Assembly: GCA_030411725.1 (NCBI GenBank)
Contig: MU839837.1
Span: forward strand, 558,001-622,000
Reading direction: 5' to 3'
Source of the DNA: Echria macrotheca
Lineage: Eukaryota; Ascomycota; Sordariomycetes; Sordariales; Schizotheciaceae
Length of the DNA stretch: 64,000 nt
The notes beneath the pieces are model-generated. The model did no database searches, was not told the DNA's origin, and was given only the letters and a program-made list of their open reading frames with translations. Positions 41,922 to 53,057 of this stretch are shown here, piece after piece. Position numbers and translations under genes: made by a program. How positions within the stretch are numbered: the first letter of the stretch is position 1; each line of letters opens with the position of its first letter.

Positions 41922-44900
41922 TCACCGCCCCTGCCGCCTCTTCTCCCTCTCCAAATTCTCCCTCAACGCCAAATTCTCACTCTCACTCGCCGTAATCCGC
42001 TTAATCGCCTCCCCCCGATCCAGCAGCCGCCCCTCCCGCTCCGCCTTCAATTTATACTCCAAATCTCTCAGCCTCAACATCCACTTGCTATCCATCGTCC
42101 CACCACCTCCACCAGAACCAGAACTCGACTGCGGCGGGTGCGGGCCCGACTGCGACTGGGCCGTCGGGGGAGGAGGGGGCGTCTCGTGCCTCTCCTCCGG
42201 CTCGACGAGCCCGAGCTCCTCCGCGGCGAGATTGACTCTATGCGAGCTCGAATTCCTCGTCATGGTCGACGACCTCCCCAACGAACTCCCGCGGCTGCCA
42301 GACTTGGGAATCCGACTCGCGCGGTCCTTGGCTTTCGGGCCCGTGGGGATCGACGGACTCGGACTCCCCCCTCCCGACGAGTTGTCCACGATCCCGTTCG
42401 GATCACCAGTATGTGCATAGGCTGTGCGGGCGCGGACCTCGGCGGCCGTGCGGAGCGTGTGGTTCTCCACCTTGAGCTGGCGGTATGCCTCCTCAAGCCT
42501 GGCAAGCCGGTTCTGCATCTCGCCTCCCCCCAGATTGCCGGCGGCGATGTTGTTCCGCACAATGGCTTCGAGCCGCTCGAGCTTCTTGGTGCGCAGCTCC
42601 AGGTGGCCCTCGAGGGTCTGGTATTCACGCCAGAGGTCCTTCTCGACGCTCTTGATCTTGCCCTGAAAACTGCCGACCATGGTCTCGATCGTCTTGACGG
42701 CCGCGAGCAGGTTCTTGCTGAAGCCCGGGAGCATCGTGGCCACCGCTTCCAGGCTCGGCAGGGCCCTACCGTTAATAAGGCTGTTGTCGTGAGCCCAGTC
42801 GCTTCCGCAGAGCGAGGACAGACGGGTCCACAGGATAAGCAGCAAATTGTTGCGCTCCGTAAGCTGGTCCTTAAAGTTCGCCTCGAGCTGTGCGATCCGT
42901 TTCTTGTCCTGCGCCTTGGTAGCCTCGAGCTCGAGAATCCGTGCATCTTGTGAGCTGACAGTCCGCGTGACGTGCTGGTGCGTCTTCTGGAACGTCTCGA
43001 ACTGGTGCTTCGAATTCCGATGTGCCTGTCGCTCCTTGTCGAGCATCTCGGCCATCTTGCGCGACTCAAGCGCATGCGATTCCAGCAAAGCATCGCGCTG
43101 CTTGATGATGCGATCCTTTTCGACCAGAGAAGCCTTGGTCGCATCAAGATCTCGGACGGTATTCTCGAGGTCGCGCTGAAGCTTGGCGATAGACTGCACC
43201 TGTTAGCTTTCCACAGGACAAAACACATCGACGACTCACCTTGAGAAGGCTAGACCTAGTGCCATTCAAGTCACCCAGTGCCTCGCGCAGGTTGTTCTCG
43301 AGCTCCACGAGCCTCTCCTTCCACTCGGTCGCCTCCACCTCCCGACTCGTCAAATTCTTGCGCAGCCGCCTGACCTCGTCCTTGGCCGCAGATGCCTCCC
43401 TGTTAAGCTCGTTGACAAACTGCTGCACCTCCTCCTTCTCCCGGTTGGCCACAATCTCGCGCTGTCTCCTCTCGGTAGCAAGCCGCTGCTCCAGCTCCCG
43501 CGCGCGATCCTTCTCCTCCCGCAGGCTCTGCTCGACATTAGCGAGTAATGCCTCCAGATCGCCAATGCGGATCTTGTCGCCTTCTTGCTCCTCGCGCAAA
43601 AACGCAATCTCGCCCTGGCTCGACTCTTGCTGCACCGACAACCGGTTGGCTTTGTCGTTAGCCTCGATGAGCTTGGACTCGAGATCCTCCAGCTCCTTGT
43701 TAGCATCGCCGAGTTCTTGCTCGAGCTGCTGGATGCGACGATGTTTCGCTTCTTGCTCATCCTCCAGCCGAACCAGCGCGTCGCTCATCTTGCGCATCTC
43801 TTCCTGCAGGGCATCAAAGTTTTCGGATCTGTCGTTCAGCTCAAGCTGTAACCTCTCAATCTCGCCGGTTCGCTGGTCGGCCTCACCCTCCAACGCGTCA
43901 ATCTCTTCCTGGGCTTCTTTCCGCAACGCCTCAAACTCATTCTCCAAGTTGGCATGTTCCTGCAATGCCTCGTCTCTTTCTGCCTGTAGGGCCATTAGGT
44001 CGCTCATAGCCGTGTCGAGATCCTCCTGCAGAGCAGCCACAAGCTCCTCGGCCTGTCTCTTGGCCTCGACGGCTTCCCCAAAGTCTTCCATGCAGGCGCC
44101 GAGCTCCCGTTCCAGGTCCTGGTTCGTTAGCTTGAGCTCGTTGTTCTTGTCGCGCAGCTCGGCCATCTTGTTCTCGAGTTCTTCGCGGTCGGGATCATCA
44201 ACTACCGTGCCCGTGATCCGGGTGCCGCCACTAGCCCGCGACTGTGACCGTTCGTGAGCTCCGGCGCGGGACGCCGACCGCTCGAGGATACTATCGATCG
44301 TGGACGGCGCGGGCCCGCCGCGACGTTGCGCCATCTTGAGGTCCTCAATCTCCTGGTACAGGCGCTCCTTCTCGCGGTTGCGTGAGGTGAGCATCGAGGT
44401 TTGCGCGCCGACTTCGCGGCGGAGCTCGGCGTTCTCGTGTCGCAGCTGCTCGCTCTCTCGCCGGAGGTCCTCGACAAGCGTGCTGCTGGCGCTCATGTTA
44501 CCGTTGAGATCCATGTCGTTCGAGAAGCCGGTGGCCGAACGGGTCGGAGACATGGGCTGGTCTCGGTTCCTCTTGGTGATGTTATATATGTTCGTGGTGT
44601 GGTGTAGCGGCCCCGCCTGCGCTGCCATCTCTTGCTTTAACCTAAACACTTCATCGCGAAGGCGGCGGTTATCCTCATCGCCCTGCTCCCTCCTCGCCGT
44701 CTCCTGCTCCAACAGGTCTTTCCAGACATCGGCCTCCTCTTGCCGCCCCAGGTTCTCACCCAACCGCTCGCCCGCTCTCTCGCCGAGATTCCGTACAACT
44801 TCGGCCATCCGACGCTTCTCGGCCTCCTTGTTCATGTTTTCATTCCTCAGTCGCTCAATCTCGGTGACGTACTCCTCCATCTGCTCCCGAAGATATATAA

Positions 44901-46665
44901 TCTCCTCCTCCCGTTCCTGCGCCTCTTGGTCGTACGCGGCACTCTGCTCGTCATCCGAGAGCGTGCTCCTTGCGGTCCCGGGTCGCACATCCTCGTCTTT
45001 CAGCTGCTTCTCGAGCTCCTTGACGCGCCTCCTCAGCACCTTGTTGTCGCGCTGGAGCACCGCCAGGCCGGTTTTGAGCTCGACATTCTCCGAGATCATT
45101 TCCTTAATACCTTCTTCGGATAGCTTGTCCAGACGGTCGCTCAGGAACATGACCTTGAGCTTGAGGTCGAAATTCTCCTTGCTCAGCCGTTCTATAGTGC
45201 TGCTCTGCTCTTTCAGGGTCAAACTCCTGCCGCCGTGGCGCGTGGTGCTCGTCGACGTCCCGAGCCCGCTAGTCGGGTTAAAATCAGCAGGCTTTCGAGG
45301 TGTCACGAGCCCCCCCTTGGTCTTGTACTCCTTCGCCAAGGACTCGGGTACCTGAACATCCCTAACATGTCGGGCAATGACCGTGTCCGTGGGCGCGGTG
45401 AGGGCAGCGGAATTCCGTTTTGCCTTGGGAGTTTTCAGGAGGTCATCATTTTGGACATGGTGATTCGGACGCTGCGGCGACAAGCTGTGGTCGACCTCGT
45501 CCAGCGTCTCGAGCTGCCCGAAGCCCGGGCCCGAGTTTTCCTGCAGATCCTCGATCCCGCTGGCCATACTACCCATGCTGATAGATCGTGTGAGAATATT
45601 GCTCAGACTCCGCGGCATCCCAAGCGAGGGCGTCGCCCCGCCAGACTGGAGCGCATAATCCGTTCCGAGACCCACCGTCACGTCGCTGTCGGGATCCGTC
45701 GCAAGTGACGAAATCGATGAACGCTGGCTAGCATTCCGGCTTCGCAGATACTTAGACCGCTGCTTGGCAACTTTCAGAGGCTGGCCCGGCGTGTGTCCGG
45801 CGTCGAGGGATAACCTGTGGAGACTCTGCTCCGAGCCCCTATGCCGCAGACTCCCCTGGGTCGCGCTAGCCTGTGATTCCTGTGATTGTGATACCGCCGC
45901 CTCCGAATCGGTCCCTGTCCGGTCCTGGCTGAACGAGTGCTCGTCATCCGTCGCATCACGGCTGTCGTCGTCTGTTTGTTGGGCCTGATCTGCGCTCGCC
46001 TGTGACACGACCCGCGATATGGTTCTAGCAGTCGCGGCTGCAGTTGGGGACGAGGAGAAGGCTTCAAGTTGTGAGGTGCCATTCCCAGTCTCCGTTGCGC
46101 TTTGCTCATGTCCATTTTCCGTGAGTCGTGACTCGTCAGGATCGACTGATGCGCTGGAGGCGGTCGAGTGTCTTTCGGGAAGAAGATGCGACTCGTCGGC
46201 CGTCAGGTCAAGTTCGGGAATCGGTCGCGACGCGGGTCGCGGCACGGGTTTCTTGGACGGGGAGTCGAAGAGGTAGGTATCGTCGACGCCATTGTTGGGA
46301 CCGATTATTGGGGAAAGAGGAGCTGAGAAGCTGGACTCGATGTCTGAGAGGTGTTGTCGGACAGCAATCTCGGCCTGAGAGTCGGAGTGCCTAAGCTCGA
46401 GACTCGGGCCGTCGATAAAGCTGCTCTCGGGAACGGCGAGACGGGGCGCAGGTGCGGGCTCGGGCGGGATGAGAGGCGGGATGTTCCCTGCCTTGAGGGG
46501 GTTCGCCGTCGACAAAGGGGCGACTGAGGGGGGAGGTGGGGATGGGGCCTTCGAGCTGGCGATGTTTGGGACCGTTTCTTTGTCTCTGAGGGCGTTGGCG
46601 TCAGCGACCCGGTGCGAGGTCGAGGGCCGCGACTCGGGCTCGCTCCGGGAATCGTCGTGGTCCAT
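41922..46665 (-). CDS. ApsB/Mto1-like microtubule-organising coiled-coil protein (centrosomin CM1)
   Basis: Exons 43240-46665 and 41922-43199, joined SLLK-VQSIAKLQ, give 1567 residues. The first 450 residues are Ser/Asp-rich and disordered. A centrosomin motif 1 follows at about 475-555 (KEQSSTIERLSKENFDLKLK, VMFLSDRLDKLSEEGIKEM), the gamma-tubulin-complex binding element. Long coiled coils run to about 1350. The C-terminus carries the Mto2-binding-type segment KWMLRLRDLEYKLKAEREGR, LLDRGEAIKRI. This matches the Aspergillus ApsB / fission-yeast Mto1 group, which organises microtubules at septa and nuclei. The only intron is 40 bp (43200-43239), with GCTAAC almost touching the acceptor. The protein name rests on domain order. 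Confidence 0.9.
43200..43239 (-). other. 40-bp minimal intron in ApsB-like gene
   Basis: GTGAGT...GCTAACAG, 40 nt, phase 0. Its removal is required to join two long coiled-coil frames. The branch adenosine lies only about 3 to 4 nt before the AG, a very tight arrangement. Confidence 0.8.
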
Positions 46666-47579
46666 TTAATGGCGTGTGTCGCGGGGTGTCGGTTGACGCA
46701 GTACTCCAGCGTGTCACGGCCTCATGGCGGCCGGGGCCGGTGAGCAGCAGGAACAGCGACGTGGTTTCGTATTGTATTGTAGATTTGCGTCCAAATGCGA
46801 GTTCCGGTCGGGAGATGGTCTTCAAAGTTCAGGCTGGCTGCTTGCCGGCTTGTCCTGGCTTGTGGGCAACTGCCAGATTCGAGGCGTGACCGTGTTCTGC
46901 CCCGTGCACCCCACCCCACCGTTGGTTGGATCCCTGCCCGTTGCTACGACACCCAGCAACGCACCCCTGTCGGGCATCTGCGCCGGTTGCGCTGTTTGCT
47001 GCAGGGGACGACCAGGATTGGAAGGGCGAGAGACGAGGCTGCGAAGCGCAAGAACAGTTGTTTCAGTTGAACAGGCTCGCGGGAAGCTTCAAGACACAAC
47101 CACTTGGGATGGGACTGCGTATATACGTATATTACGTATCTAGATATTTTCGGACAAGACATGAGATGCACACGTCCCGACAAGTTAAACTTGCGCATGT
47201 CCCAGCCCCGAAACGCCGCAGCGTGGTATGGATGCGCAGATCACCCGCTTGTGTCTGGAAAACACCAGCGCTGCGGCACATCACCACCATCGCGCACGAG
47301 CCACCTGGAAGAGCCCGCCAAAGATGCGTCCTTGGAGCTGTTCGCCTCAGCGTTGTTCTACAAATATCTACAGGCTCGGATGCAGCTGATGACGCAAGCA
47401 CATGTCAGTCTGCAAGTATTCGCCCTGTCTAAACCAAAGTTGGTCCTCCTGACGTTAAGTTGGCCAACGTCTCCAGGACATCGAACTGTCAAAGGAAGAA
47501 CGCGCGTGTTGTTTTAATTTGGTTACCTTACCTAGAAATAGAAACGAGAAACAAGCTGACCATACCTTTCAAGAGCTGC
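46666..47579. other. Intergenic, ApsB-like promoter and downstream of F-box gene
   Basis: This 914-bp spacer should contain the promoter of the ApsB-like gene (transcribed leftwards) and the 3' UTR of the F-box-like gene. Short open frames are present on both strands but are not protein-like. Confidence 0.5.
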
Positions 47580-48668
47580 TTAAAAGTCAGGCTGACTACG
47601 CCCCCACTCACCTATGAACTGCTCCAAGAGACGTCGAGGAACAGGGTAGAAAAGGCACCGTATGCCCATGAGCCCCCCCAATTCGGCCATGGCGTCGGCT
47701 ATATCGTCCTCGTCGTAGTCGGCCTCACCCTCATCAATCACATTGGTCCAGTATATCCGGAGCTTCCTCAGGTTGCGCCCATACTCAACCACCATCTGAA
47801 CCAGCTCGCGCGGCCCGAAGACATTATAAGGCCCGTCCAGGGGCGGCTCGAACGTCAGGAGCTCCACATTGGGGCACATAGCCAGGACGTGGCCCAGCGT
47901 CTGGGCGTCGATGTTGCATTGCCGCAAGCGTATCGTCTTGACGTGTTCGAGCACCAGATCCTCGGGAATTTCCGCCGCCCCGCCCTCGATGTTCCACAGT
48001 CGCAGCTCTTCCAGGTTGGGCGCCGCCCGCAAGAGAGACACGAGCGCGCCGAGCCTGAAATTGGGCTTGATGTCATGGTACAGCTCGATGGCCGTGAGTG
48101 AAGGCAACGAGCCAGGAGTGCATAGCCCAAACGCTTCGTAAGACCACGAGTCAAACCGGGCGTATAGATTCTCCAAACCCGGGCAGAGTGTCAACAGGAC
48201 ATCGATCAGCAAGGGGCGGGCGACAGCTTGCGACACGCGGTCTTGTGTGAGCTGCGTCTTGCTAGCCCCTCTGATGCGCATATACTTCGCCGGCTGCGTC
48301 AGGTACGCCACCACTTCGTCAGGCAGGGCCGCGTCGTCTGCCTGTGTCCAGTTGTTGAACGAGAGCCGTTTAACGTGGCGCGCAAGGTCGGGGCGGGCAA
48401 GTAGTGTCCGCACGAGATGCCAGGCTTTGGCCATGCTTGACACGACGGGATAGCGGTACAGCTGGCGCGCAGTGAGCTCGTGGAAGAACCGACAGGTCCT
48501 GCCGAGAACGGCGAGTGCCGAGTTGGTAAGGAGCTGGTCTTTTTCGACGGCTTTTTGTTCACACGATCGCATGCGGCACGAGCAGGGCGAGGGATATTCA
48601 TGGTCGTGAGAGAACTCTTCGATCAGCTTATACACGATCTCGGCCGGGAGCCGCTGTATCAAGGCCAT
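47580..48668 (-). CDS. F-box-like/LRR protein, 362 aa
   Basis: An intronless frame begins MALIQRLPAEIVYKLIEEF, an F-box-like start that would bind Skp1. It is interrupted by a Cys-containing insert, CSCRMRSCEQKAVEKDQLL, then resumes with LAVLGRTCRFFHELTARQLY. The rest shows leucine-rich repeat-like periodicity (LPSLTAIELYHDIKP, APNLEELRLWNIEGG, EHVKTIRLRQCNI, CPNVELLTFEPPL, GRNLRKLRIYWTNV). Such proteins select substrates for SCF ubiquitin ligases; the target is unknown. Fungal genomes carry many members, so function cannot be refined. The start ATG is the first in frame. Confidence 0.75.
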   Translation of the reverse strand: MALIQRLPAEIVYKLIEEFSHDHEYPSPCSCRMRSCEQKAVEKDQLLTNSALAVLGRTCRFFHELTARQLYRYPVVSSMAKAWHLVRTLLARPDLARHVKRLSFNNWTQADDAALPDEVVAYLTQPAKYMRIRGASKTQLTQDRVSQAVARPLLIDVLLTLCPGLENLYARFDSWSYEAFGLCTPGSLPSLTAIELYHDIKPNFRLGALVSLLRAAPNLEELRLWNIEGGAAEIPEDLVLEHVKTIRLRQCNIDAQTLGHVLAMCPNVELLTFEPPLDGPYNVFGPRELVQMVVEYGRNLRKLRIYWTNVIDEGEADYDEDDIADAMAELGGLMGIRCLFYPVPRRLLEQFIGEWGRSQPDF

Positions 48669-49532
48669 TGCCGTTTGACGAAATGAAGATTGAGAAGAGA
48701 GGTCGTTCCAAAGTTAGAGGGAACGAGAAATTGGAGAGACGTACCTGTATGTTTGTTTCGTGAGCTTGGTCTGCCGTCTTGTGAGTGCATTCGAAGCAAG
48801 ACGAATACCCATTGAACTAGAAGTTGAATCTGGGTGTCACCGAATTTAAGAGGCACAAGAGTGGATGTGGTCGAGTTTCAATTGGTTGTGTAACTGTCTG
48901 TCCCGTGCCGCAGACGTTGACTCACCATGCAAGCCATGATAAGGCACGGTCCTCGATCTAGGCAACAGGCTGCCATTCCCCTCGCACTCGATACACATTC
49001 TGAAGGATTAAAAATCTGAAATGGAGCCAATGTACGGATACAGTACCATTCATTACCGATGGCAGGTCCATTACATGTCCCGCTGATGACACGCGCGTTG
49101 ACTCTGGCTGGCATTACAACCGAAAACTCGTCTTTCCATTTCACCCTGATGACCATAGTAACATCGCTATTGGTTGATGAACCTCAATTAGAAAAGCAAA
49201 ATGCAGCTGCCACCAATATCGGACAAAACACAGCCAAACTCGTGACACACATACCGAAGAAGCCCTTCGTTCGCCTCGGTAGATTCTGACAAGCTTCCCC
49301 TGGTAGTACACCGTATCAACTCCAAACCAAACTTCCCAGCCCGCCCAGTGTTCCCATGCCGAGCGGTGCTGTGCACACGCCCGCTCCTGAAAATGCTCCC
49401 AAACGCCGTTCGTCCATGCATCTCCGCTCGCTTGAATCTATCGCCTGCCAACTCCATATTATCCCCAAAGAAACCGCAGCCCAAAATATATATATCGAAA
49501 ATGTAACCCGCTCTCCAGCTTCACATATCTGC
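48669..49532. other. Intergenic between F-box-like gene and MARVEL-like gene
   Basis: This 864-bp spacer holds the F-box gene promoter (to its right, since the gene is on minus) and the 3' UTR of the membrane protein. No gene-like signal is seen. Confidence 0.5.
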
Positions 49533-50164
49533 TCATGCGTCCCCTGCAAAGACCTGGTACGCCATGACCATGATCCATAGCAGGAATATCTCCCCCACCA
49601 GCGCAAACGCGAACACAGCCTGCCAGCTCTGGCAGATACTCCTCTGCTCCAGCCACGCGAGCGTTTGCAAATTTTGACCCTTGGGTTGCGGATTGGCGCC
49701 GAAGACGAACAGATTGCAGTTGGAGCTGACGGAACCCGACGGCCCGAACAATTGCACCGATATAACGATGAGCCCCACGAGCCAAAGGATGAAGAGGATA
49801 AAACCGCCGATCATGACTATCGACGGGAGCAGGCGGCGCTGGAAGATGAGCCATAGCAGGAGGATGATGAATGCTACCGTCATGGCAGACACGGTAATGT
49901 AATAAGGGAAGTACCTGTGCGTTTGGGTCAGTAGTGCGACCTCGAGAGGCAAGACAGGATGAAAACCTACCATGGTACCGGTAGTTGTAGGAATCCTTGG
50001 ATCTGGACAAAGGTTGAGAAAACGCCGATGATGGTGCATGCAGAGATGAGCATGATCAATATCCAGAGGTTGAGCTGGACGGCAGGCCAGTGGTACTTGT
50101 GGACCTTTTCGACGACTCGGCGCTCATAGACGAGCGAGCCGCTCGTGACCGTTGAGGAAGCCAT
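49533..50164 (-). CDS. Small four-TM MARVEL-like membrane protein
   Basis: Exons 49971-50164 and 49533-49914 (56-bp intron) give 191 residues. Four membrane spans are visible: LNLWILIMLISACTIIGVF, ITVSAMTVAFIILLLWLIF, IVMIGGFILFILWLVGLIVI and AVFAFALVGEIFLLWIMVM. The extracellular/lumenal loop before span 4 has two Cys (SSNCNLFVFGANP, LEQRSICQSW) spaced as in fungal MARVEL-domain proteins. The N-terminus (MASSTVTSGSLVYERRVVEK) is cytosolic-like. Role is unknown; the family is linked to membrane apposition and trafficking. The splice restores PVPW-YFPYYITV, which supports the model. Confidence 0.8.
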
Positions 50165-51211
50165 CCCGCACTCGATCGAACTTCACCAGATTTGTGCTCT
50201 AGAGTTTCCGACTCTGGAACGAAGTTTGTCTTTAGGCAGGAATTCGGTGGTGGGTTCAGAAGCGTCACCAAGGGCGGATATCTGACCGCTAAGCCTGATG
50301 CGCCTCGGGGTATGTTTGTCGCGGAAAGCAGTAGTCGGTGAAGCCGTCGCCGCAGGTGGATCGATGCCACGTAGGTAGTTGTGGAGTAGTTGATTGCGCG
50401 CAATTGGGTTGCGACGGGCCTGGGTTGACGGTTGACGCGCCGAACAAGACCGGAGTCGGATGTCCGCCTCGGTGGAGTCGTACGGCGCTGGCGGCTTGTG
50501 ACTCGAGATCGGTGCACGGCGCAACTTGAAGCGCTTCGTCTCGGATCGAGTGAGTGTGTTGAAGGGTCAATGACCTTGGTGGTTTGTGTTCGACCAGAGA
50601 GTCGGCGCTTCGCAAGGCTGTCCGCGATGCGCTCTTATCCAAGCTGGACGGGATCTTATCGGAAGCTGCGGAGCTGACGCGAAGCGCGACCGAACAGGGG
50701 AAGAGTCTGACGAGATGACTTGCGCGAACGACGGCGCAAAGCTGGGAGAACGAGAGGCAGTGCTGCGATTATCACAATTCAATGACGAATCGGTCAGGCA
50801 CGATTGGGTCGCAATTGGCAAACTGTTGCTGAGCTGGCCGCGATGGTGGAGTGAAGAAAGTGACGCATGTCTGATGAGTTGTTCCTGACTTTTCCCCATT
50901 TCGCGGGGTTGGTGGGGGACGCGATTGTCTCGGTGGCTGGACTGTCGCGCTAAATTGACGGGGCTGGCGGTTGGAGGACAGGGGTCATCGGTGCCCTGAC
51001 AGCCCCGACATCGACTGCACCAACACCACGTTCTCCTCCGCATCTGCAATGGTTCGCTCAATTGATTCATTCCGAGTTCAAACCGTGAGGCTCAACCCTC
51101 TCCAAGGGGCTTGTCTAACGATGCCGCCATACAAAATAACTGTTCATGCTAGCAACTGATCCTACCCAAAGACCGCAAATAGACGATGGCCCTCTTGTGC
51201 ATAGACGAGCT
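50165..51211. other. Intergenic between MARVEL-like gene and arginase
   Basis: This 1.05-kb GC-balanced spacer holds the MARVEL-like gene promoter and the arginase 3' UTR. Overlapping open frames occur on both strands without family resemblance, so I see no gene. Confidence 0.5.
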
Positions 51212-52417
51212 TCACAGCAACGACTCTCCGAGCGCGCATCGAACCAGAGAACAACCAGCACGAACAGTTTCGTGCGCGCCAATGTCATTAGCCGGAGCGA
51301 GGCTCGGGTTAACCTCAACCAAGTCGACCGCGACGAGACTTCCCGTTTCGTGAACGCATTCGCAAATAAAGTCGCCCTCCCGAAGCGTCAGGCCGCCGCG
51401 CACCGGTGTCCCCGTCGAAGGTGCCCACATCGGATCCAAAGCATCCACATCGAAGGACAGATGAATCGGGGTGTCCGTGCCGATGTGTCCCAGCGCCATC
51501 TCCATGACGCGACCGATTCCGTGCCTACCGACGGTTAGCGTTTCCCACCCAACACACCCGCTCGGATGCCTCGACGTACCGGTCGATATCAAACATGCTG
51601 AAGGCCTTGATCCCGTTCTCGCGGAGGATCCGCTTCTCCCCTGGGTCTACATCCCTCAACCCGATGTACACGAGCTTCTTGACGCTGATCAGATTATCTC
51701 GGCGGAGCCACCCGAAGAAGTCTTCGTTGTCGTCCTTTGCCAGACCTGTGAGGAAGCTCACGGGCATGCCGTGTATGTTGCCGCTGCCGCTCGTTTCGGG
51801 TGTGTTGATGTCGGCATGCGCGTCCACCCAGATCACGGCGATCTCCCGTCCGAGCCGCTCCCGGATCGCCTTGGCTGTGCCGCCAATCGTGCCAATGGCA
51901 ACACTGTGGTCGCCTCCGAGTGTCAGCACGAGCCGCCCCTCGCGTGCGTGTGAGTACACCTGGTCGGCGATACGGCGCGTGACTGCGGACACAGCGCGTG
52001 GGTTCTTCATGTTGCGGTGAGGCGGGTCGTCGGCTGGCACGAGGTCGGTGTAGAGATGCACTTGGTCGTCGCCGTGAAGCCTGTAGCCGAGCTCATCGCG
52101 GAGCTGGGTCAGGAGGCCTGACTCGATCAAGGCCGAGGGGGCAGCATCGACGCCTGGTTTGCACTGTCCCAATGGTCAGCTACCAAAGAAATCTTTTGAC
52201 CATGGAGTCGCACCTGGCCGCCTGAGAAGCCCACGGCGACCACACCCAGCTCCTCCGGGTGGGTGAGGAACTTGGACTCCACCATGGAAGTGTTCATGTT
52301 GTTTCCGAACGTCTTGGACCCGGTGCTTGACGTGGGTGACCCAGGCAGCACGCTCCCTGCCGTTTTGAGTGGATGCGCGGCGGGTTCGGCGTGGTCGCTG
52401 ATTCGCGTGGGCGACAT
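51212..52417 (-). CDS. Arginase
   Basis: Exons 52214-52417, 51580-52163 and 51212-51524 give 366 residues. Arginase hydrolyses arginine to ornithine and urea with a binuclear Mn centre. Ligand motifs are all present: LTLGGDHSVAIGT, VIWVDAHADINTPETS, SFDVDALDPMWAP and the Glu in VDLVEVNP. The join MFDIDRHGIGRVMEMAL is as in other arginases. The upstream part, MSPTRISDHAEPAAHP to FGNN, adds 40 residues before an internal MNTSMVESKFL start. The Neurospora arginase gene is known to yield two forms of about 36 and 41 kDa from one locus, and a similar dual start is possible here. Introns are 50 and 55 bp. The divergent neighbour starts 640 bp away. Confidence 0.93.
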
Positions 52418-53057
52418 CAGTGGACGGAGTTCGGATGGCAGACGGGAGTTCTGGCGAAGTCGAGGGACCAATACACTTCAGGTTAGGACCAATGGTGTGA
52501 ACAATGGATGTGTAGAAAAAATGACGGGCCGTGTGCAGTTATAGGAGCTGAGTGAAGGGATGGCCCGTAACAAATGGCGGGATGCGACAAATCTTATCGC
52601 CTGCAGAGATGACGGCTGCCCCGCCAAGCAGTGACATCGATGGCGGGGCAATCTGGACTCGCCGAGCAAGGTGCTCTGTCCACCGACAAACACCAAGTCG
52701 TGTGGGTTTGCCGTGCCAACGAGGGCTGCACGGTGTTTTGTTCAGCACAGAACAACCGCCACTCATGGTCCTTGGTGCAAAGGCTAGTAAGTTCGACGTT
52801 GAGGTTTCGAAACGGGGCCGCCTTTAAAGAACACCCAATGGATGGATTTAGGACAACGTCTATGGCCGTATCGCATGAAGCCAACCTACAAGCACATCAC
52901 ATGGGGGCAATACAAATCATCCCGGCCGGGGACCCGGAATTCAAACTTATCGGCCGGTTGCTGGGAGAATAAGATATAAAATGGGGTGTCCCTCTCACTG
53001 GGTGACCAAGAAATACCTGGACTTTACCTGTCCGACATACCTGGAACACTCTTCACC
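52418..53057. other. Divergent promoter region, arginase / unknown gene
   Basis: This 640-bp spacer lies between divergent start codons. GATAAGATATAAAA-like A/T-rich DNA near 52967-52980, about 80 bp before the plus-strand ATG, could be its TATA region. No gene is seen inside. Confidence 0.5.
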
